From Acanthaster planci (Eukaryota; Echinodermata; Asteroidea; Valvatida; Acanthasteridae), in NCBI RefSeq assembly GCF_001949145.1, contig NW_019091436.1, forward strand, positions 1,101,006-1,165,005: 64,000 nucleotides of DNA, given 5' to 3'. Within the stretch, counting starts at the first letter, position 1; every line of letters begins with the position of its first letter. A program made the position numbers and the translations under genes. Shown in pieces: positions 59,401 to 64,000 of this stretch. The notes under the pieces were generated by a model. It was not told the DNA's origin. It saw only the letters and a program-made list of their open reading frames with translations, and made no database searches.

Positions 59401-61501
59401 GTTATGTGGTGCACATGGTCAGTGCAACCGGACATTTACCGATGACGCTGTGAGTTTCAAGTGCGTCTGTGATCCCGGCTTCAAAGTTCAAGACAAGGAA
59501 ATGTGTGAAGGTGAGCGTCATTGGAAGGAATTTTCCACTGGGAAGATGATGAGGGATTTAGGTCTTAACACATCAGGAGGACATAAGGTGCTGGAATTTT
59601 AGCAACTCTTAGGTACTTGGAATGATGAGGTCCCACTTTCTCCTTAGTCACATGACAAAATGTAACTTGCTAATGGAATGGCACCGGGCTCCTGAATTTT
59701 GATTGAATTTTTATCAAATTTCAATATGATACAGTGACACCTCAGTAACTGTCTTTCTGTCTTTTTATCTGTGAACCTAAACTAGTATAAAAGGACAGCA
59801 TCACATAATCTGATGGTGACGTCTTTTTATGGTGAGCAGTTTGACTCTGTGATTCTTTCTCCAGAAGTCACCCAACCTGTGTGGGTCATCGTAGTGGTAA
59901 GCTGCGTCTGTGGGTTGCTGCTGTTTGGGTTGCTGTTCTATCTTGGGAAAAGAGCGGGCCTGTTTGCTTGTGCCCATCGCGTCCAGCGTTCACCTGGAGA
60001 CACCTACACAGGTGGGCAAACAAATAGACCAGAGCATGTATTTGCCACAGTCAAGCTGGAAGCGAATGTAGAATGTTCCAATCTCATGAGTAAGCATTTG
60101 AAAAACTCCCTCATCATTCTCCAACTGGAAAATTATACAAAGTACCAAACTCAATGATATAAAAGCAGACACAATAGGCTCATACTGATATGACTTCATA
60201 CATGTGGATGAAAAAAGCCAGGAGTTGTTGAAAAGTTTTTAAAATTATTATTGAGAATAAAGAAAGTCTTCAAGAGGCATTTTATTGTCAGAATGGAGTT
60301 TTATTACTTGAGCGATATGATTGGTTCTCTAAAAAAATTAATAATTCTTATATTTTGAAATCTAACATAGGGCTGCAATAAGCACCACAGCGCTATGGTT
60401 CTGAATCAGTTGCCGTTCAGAAAGGGAAGGATATTTTATGCAACTTTTAAATAAATAGAAAGGTTTAAACCTGAAGCGTTTTACTTTGTGCACCTAGCTA
60501 ACCTGCAGACTTTGGCTTTACACTTTGTTTCAGTTATTCCACAACCTGAACTGCTACCAAGAAATGTTGTGGATTTGGAACTTAATTACCGCCGTGTGTT
60601 ACCAATTTTCTCGGATGATCACCCAAGACACAAGAATGTGGTCGTGCAGCTCTGTCGTTTCCTACAGAGGCACTTGAAGTGTGAGGTGGCCCTCTTGGAC
60701 TGGCAAAGAACCGTCGGTCCCACTGTCGAGATGTGGCTGACCAACGAGATTGAGAAAGCTGACGTTGTCCTGCTGCTGTGCTCCAAAGGCACCAGACTGA
60801 AGTATGAAGCAAAGGCAAAGAAAGATGACCCAGTGCCCATAAACTCGGTGAGTGAGTATGGGGACGTATTTGTCAAGGCGCTCACCCTACTTGATGACTA
60901 TTTTGGCAGGAGCAGTGCAGACGAGAAGTTTATTGTCGCCTACTTTGACTACTCTCGCCTCAGTGACATACCTGTGACTTTCCGTCGCTTTGCCACATAC
61001 CGTCTAATGCAAAGCATGGAGGGACTCTTTCTTCGGATACATGGTAAGGTGAGAGATAGCCCCCTGTCTAGCAGGCGTGTTCCCAGTTTGGAGAGGTACC
61101 AGAATTTAGAGATGGGAAGGCCACTGCACATGGCCATCGAGTCTATGAAGGAGCTGATCCGGGCTGATGCCTCGTGGTACGAGCACCACAACAGAAGGCC
61201 CTGCTCAGAGACATTGGGATGCTTCAAAAGTGACCCGTGTGAGCCTACTGAGAGCAGAATGACAGAAGCACTCTCATGGTTCTTTGATGAAAACTCGAGC
61301 GGACGAGGGAGCGATGCAGACAAATATGAAGAGCTTTTGTCTCAATTCGATAGTGTTCCCCCAAGTACTCATCAGGCCGAAGGTACTTCCAGATCATGTC
61401 CATTAGGACAGGCTGCCAGTTCATGCATGCCTGAGGCCAAGTTCCTGTCGGCTGACTCTGAGCTGGTCGTGGACTCTGGGTTTGTAGATTCTCACGTTTA
61501 A
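41238..61501 (+). CDS. Receptor B: IL-17 receptor-like protein with three EGF repeats and SEFIR domain (whole gene)
   Basis: Thirteen exons join into 865 codons: 41238-41409, 53132-53299, 53750-53889, 54701-54836, 55533-55586, 56303-56487, 57148-57285, 57971-58067, 58247-58360, 58789-58920, 59364-59510, 59865-60011, 60534-61501. Domain order is signal peptide (1-28), D1 and D2 (about 58-363), EGF 1 (364-401), EGF 2 (402-445), EGF 3 (446-494), membrane helix (about 501-522), SEFIR (about 565-725) and a short tail. It lies head-to-tail with receptor A, 3.4 kb downstream. Every junction shared with A has the same phase. EGF 3 has no counterpart in A. Ligand and partner chain are unknown; A and B could pair with each other, since vertebrate IL-17 receptors act as dimers. 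Confidence 0.9.
41410..53131 (+). other. Receptor B intron 1 (11.7 kb)
   Basis: No exon with both splice borders and a fitting phase was found. One inverted-repeat element (50,473-51,190) is recognised. The rest is A/T-rich with short frames that show no domain. Confidence 0.6.
50473..51190. mobile_element. Inverted-repeat (foldback) element with repeated GTGGCCATCTGCTTT
   Basis: The left end ATGGAGGATGAAAAGAGGCC and TCTGCTTTTCTGC pairs with the right end GCAGAAAAGCAGATGGCCAC and TTTTTGTCCTCCAT. The word GAAAAGTGGCCATCTGCTTT also recurs inside at about 50,660 and 50,785. A second inverted pair (GGGCCGTGAATGGGGTCATG at 50,815 against its complement near 51,125) extends the right arm. No transposase frame is seen. 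Confidence 0.65.
53132..53299 (+). CDS. Receptor B exon 2: start of D1
   Basis: Bounded by TCGCACATTAG and GAATATG|GTAAGC, phase 1 to 1. It encodes CHNPFRPPRDVHDRPSKP and YTCVNITFNLEEY. Confidence 0.88.
53750..53889 (+). CDS. Receptor B exon 3: D1
   Basis: Bounded by TTATCAAAAG and AATCAG|GTAAAC, phase 1 to 0. It encodes NIKGLQFSLRS and CFNLNFSETGLNYFAV. Confidence 0.9.
54701..54836 (+). CDS. Receptor B exon 4: end of D1
   Basis: Bounded by TCCAATTTAG and CCTCCCG|GTATGT, phase 0 to 1. It encodes CFCGLMPGRQYDVGVRTMPV. It has the same 136-bp length as exon 4 of receptor A. Confidence 0.92.
55533..55586 (+). CDS. Receptor B exon 5: D1-D2 linker, 54 bp
   Basis: Bounded by GCTTTGTTTAG and GCGGCAG|GTAAAG, phase 1 to 1. 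It encodes GCNDATKTKDVRCQKSAA. Confidence 0.88.
56303..56487 (+). CDS. Receptor B exon 6: D2
   Basis: Bounded by TCTCTCTTTCAG and GATATG|GTAGGT, phase 1 to 0. It encodes ARWAPNCVNI, YDIIEVAFDVAPDSY and DVFVYQDKP. Confidence 0.92.
57148..57285 (+). CDS. Receptor B exon 7: D2
   Basis: Bounded by TTTGTGATACAG and ATTGCC|GTAAGT, phase 0 to 0. It encodes VNRSCNELHG and VPFVIVHLNS. Confidence 0.85.
57971..58067 (+). CDS. Receptor B exon 8: end of D2
   Basis: Bounded by TTTTCCATAG and ATAATTG|GTAAGT, phase 0 to 1. It encodes IQPYSFTCKKC and GCKRTFTKNFSII. Confidence 0.88.
58247..58360 (+). CDS. Receptor B exon 9: EGF-like repeat 1
   Basis: A phase 1-1 exon with six cysteines in EGF order: NPCKDNPCGQHGLC and YHCVCSPGYMMWNGTC. 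It aligns with receptor A exon 9. Confidence 0.93.
58789..58920 (+). CDS. Receptor B exon 10: EGF-like repeat 2
   Basis: A phase 1-1 exon: DPCRSGINFTNPCQHGEC and YVCYCNENYLNVGKTC. It aligns with receptor A exon 10. Confidence 0.92.
58930..59120. repeat. Degenerate ATGATAC-rich simple repeat
   Basis: The words GATAC, ATGATA and TACAGTAT recur irregularly across about 190 bp in the intron before EGF exon 3. The unit is too diverged to state a period. Confidence 0.55.
59364..59510 (+). CDS. Receptor B exon 11: EGF-like repeat 3 (absent from receptor A)
   Basis: A phase 1-1 exon bounded by TTTGTCTCTGTAG and GTGAAG|GTGAGC. It holds six cysteines: DPCSKNPETGTTLCGAHGQC, then FKCVCDPGFKVQDKEMC. Confidence 0.92.
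59865..60011 (+). CDS. Receptor B exon 12: transmembrane helix
   Basis: A phase 1-1 exon bounded by TTTCTCCAG and TACACAG|GTGGGC. It encodes the helix WVIVVVSCVCGLLLFGLLFY and then GKR. Confidence 0.92.
60534..61501 (+). CDS. Receptor B exon 13: SEFIR domain and tail
   Basis: The acceptor is TTTGTTTCAG and the stop is TAA at 61499. SEFIR boxes are RVLPIFSDDHPRHK, ADVVLLLCSKGT and FDYSRLSDIPVTF, followed by YRLMQSMEGLFLRIH. The tail of about 140 residues keeps YEELLSQFDSVP and ends with DSGFVDSHV. Confidence 0.95.
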
Positions 61502-64000
61502 GGCATATCCAGGGGGTGTCAAATGATCGCTGACTGTCATGATGTGAGGCATTCAGTTTTACGTCCAAAGTCTGCACAATGCTTTATGGAAGGAGCACAG
61601 ATTCCATCAGATCTGGGGGAGGGGTGGGGCCAGACACACAACATGCTACTCAGAGGAGCTCATCTTCTGAGTTTTGGATATAAAATTTTACATTGTAATC
61701 AATCTTCCATCATTTTTGTCATGTATGTTTTGTTTTGTCGTTGCTGTCTCTTTACTATACTGTCATGTCCGGGCAGCAGAAAGACGTTTGTCAATTAGTT
61801 CTGTTGTATATGAGAATGTCATTAGACTTGCAAGATGGCTGTTGTGTACGAGGTCTGTGTATGATGTAGAGTGTGTGCATCGTCTCTTGTGCCTAGCTAT
61901 GACTCAGTGTGTAGACAGCCGTCGTTCGTTAGAATGGATAGTCCTTACAGGTTCTTCTCAGAAGAGATTGATTTCACGTATGATGTGCCCACAAACATGC
62001 TCTCAGTCTAGCCTGCACAATTCAAAGTTTCAAATCTTACTTACATTAGTTTCCTAAGGCTGGCTTCTTTCTCTTCGCCACTGAGGACTTACCTGTGCAG
62101 AGCAAGATAAGCCTGATCTTCTCAGGGAAGTTGGATATCACTTGTGGTTTAACCAGCGGTGCATCTGGGTCTTGGGTTTAGGGGGCGGGGGACTAAGGAA
62201 AAGGGGGGGTTGTTGGCCGGTGCCTGCAATTCTTCAAAAAGAAAACTGAAGTTGGCAACGTGCCTCTGGGGAACAACCAAAGGGAGTTTGCTGGCCGGTG
62301 CCTGCAAGTCTTCAAAAAGAAAACAAAAGTTGGCGACGTGCCTCAGGGGAACAACCAAAGGGGGTTTGCTGGCCGGTGCCTGCAAGTCTTAAAAAAGAAA
62401 ACAAAAGTTGGCGACGTGCCTCAGGGGAACAAGCCCCCAGATACACCACTATTTTTTGGGGTATACTGTTTCTTCCTGCTTCTTTCGTACGTATATACAT
62501 ACAAGAGATGAAGAATTCTGTCAACCGGCCAAATGTTCAGTGTAAGAGACAATTAATATTTGGAGAGACTTCAACCTATTTGAAAAACTCTAAATTCACG
62601 TGCAAAATGTTTCAGTGGAACATTTCACAAATATAAAATGTTGATATTTTCAGTGCACGAAGAAAATTCTATTCCATGATTTTTCCCATTGCCTTATTTT
62701 TTTTCTTATTTATCTGACTAACTCTTTCAACTGTTTGACTCCAGGGTCCTCTTGAAGCTTTGTTAACCAAATCAAAACTTCATTTTTAAAATTTGTATAG
62801 CTATGTTTGGATTGATCAGTTTGACTTAGGATATTACTTAATACTATTAGAAATTTCTGAACGTTGCCCCGCGTATTGAAATATCTGTGCACATTGAGGA
62901 CACCTGGATTTAAAGAGGTGCCAAATGAACTGTGTATTTCACAAACAGTATTATGTAAACCTTTTGGATAAAGACAAATTAATTTTTGAATTGATGAATT
63001 TCTAAACAGTTATTTTTGCATTTAAGTGTTCATCTGGCAGTTCGAGTGCGCAAAGATCACATATAATGTAGTTTATGATAGAAAGGTGTTTTTTTCTGTG
63101 TTTCATGTCTTTGAAACGGCCAAAGACAAGAGCAGAACAGTCTTTGAATTTGATTGTTATGTAAACATCAGGAAACCTTGGTATAAGTTGTCATATTTGA
63201 TATAGGCTGTGCTGGAAACCGGCAGGTATTGGCGATATTTTGGGTGCGGCTCGTATGTAACCCTTGAAGTCTTTCATGCTACAGTTCCAGTTGGTGACTG
63301 CTGGAGGTATAGGCGTAAACAAAATTACGTACTGTCACAAAGGTGCTTTATTATGACTACATTTCCAGAAAATTCTATTTCTGTATTTCATTGTTGGACT
63401 TTCAGGGTATTCTTACTAACTCAGTGTTTGTATATTTTGTGCATTATTTGATGTGGTGCATTTCAATAGTCCTTTTTGCTCTTGTGACTTCAATGAATTC
63501 TAGAAGTGCTTACGTGTATGCTGCATTTCCTTGGTGTTTTATAATTTGTGCAGTTTTTTTTCTCTATTTATTCGCTTTAAATAGGGTCCCATTTTTTCCT
63601 TTTCATTTGTTCATCCTGCAGATTTTGATTTTGTTTTTTGCCTGTAAATGTAGTAGTGTCATCGTGGCCACCGTGAATTGAAGACGGTTGTATGGATGAT
63701 GTGTGAAGAAGATTCTGACTTTCAAATTCTCGTGAGGGATTGTACGAAGTGCAGTAAAGATTATCTCGATGCTTTCGAGGCCCTTGAGAAACAAAATGGA
63801 ATCCAGAAAACCTTGCTCTTACATGTGACACTCGAAGTCAGGGTGTCATACCGGTGTATAGACATTGCGTTTTCCTAACCTCTCGGCTGTGATGAGGTGG
63901 GTCGCCCCCCCTCCAAGCTCTGAGACAGTGGCGCATCAAGCGGTGGGCAGGGGAAAACTTGCCTGTCCCACGACGGATATTTTTACAAGAATATTTAATA
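61502..64000 (+). other. 3' flank of receptor B
   Basis: No exon is supported. I found no canonical AATAAA here, so the transcript end is unplaced. The stretch holds the repeat element at 62,155-62,450 and, near 63,925, a start (CAGTGGCGCATCAAGCGGTG) that looks like the end of another inverted-repeat element cut by the window edge. Confidence 0.45.
62155..62450. mobile_element. MITE-like element with 14-bp inverted ends and internal 78-bp repeats
   Basis: The ends AGCGGTGCATCTGG (62155-62168) and CCAGATACACCACT (62437-62450) are inverted with two mismatches. Between them lie about three copies of a 78-bp unit containing TTGGCGACGTGCCTCAGGGG. Because 78 is a multiple of three, several frames stay open; none is a gene. 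Confidence 0.75.

Noticed and set aside
62159-62636. Several open frames of 77-112 codons
   Set aside because: They are produced by the 78-bp repeat inside the inverted-repeat element.
1-64000. CRISPR array, operon or bacterial gene content
   Set aside because: No evenly spaced repeats with unique spacers are present, and the genes have introns of animal type. The window is eukaryotic.

Overview
The window is animal genomic DNA: split coding exons with GT/AG borders, kilobase introns, AATAAA signals, tRNA-derived and inverted-repeat elements, minisatellites and one run of N. Frequent TACATGTA and TAGGCCTA words, together with IL-17 receptor genes, suggest a marine invertebrate, most likely an echinoderm or other invertebrate deuterostome. 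This organism call is an inference from composition and was not tested.

Region 1 (about 1-17,540, + strand) is a gene for a very large, low-complexity, probably nuclear protein that I do not recognise. It has a CAG-rich candidate exon, a short exon with a strong ATG, a 7-kb exon carrying a long Gly-Pro-Asn-Met repeat, and three short 3' exons. The big exon is broken by two single-base frame slips and one in-frame TGA. A 39-bp minisatellite lies in the next intron, and an AATAAA at 17,515 may end the transcript.

Region 2 (18,394-37,836) and region 3 (41,238-61,501) are two head-to-tail paralogous receptor genes, reconstructed here exon by exon. Receptor A has 12 exons and 831 codons; receptor B has 13 exons and 865 codons. 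Both read: signal peptide, two IL-17-receptor-type fibronectin domains (D1, D2), EGF-like repeats (two in A, three in B), one membrane helix, and a SEFIR domain with a divergent tail in one terminal exon. Every matched junction has the same phase in both genes, so they are an old tandem duplication. EGF repeats between D2 and the membrane are absent from the vertebrate IL-17 receptors I know. Each is encoded by its own phase 1-1 exon, so the fusion looks like exon shuffling. This is the most notable content of the window.

The first introns of both receptors (9.6 and 11.7 kb) and the flanks hold no convincing further genes. They contain MITE-like elements, SINE-like sequences and an assembly gap that falls inside a tandem repeat. 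The receptors probably sense IL-17-type ligands at the cell surface and signal through SEFIR-SEFIR contact with an Act1/CIKS-type adaptor. That role is inferred from the family; no ligand or adaptor gene is visible here.
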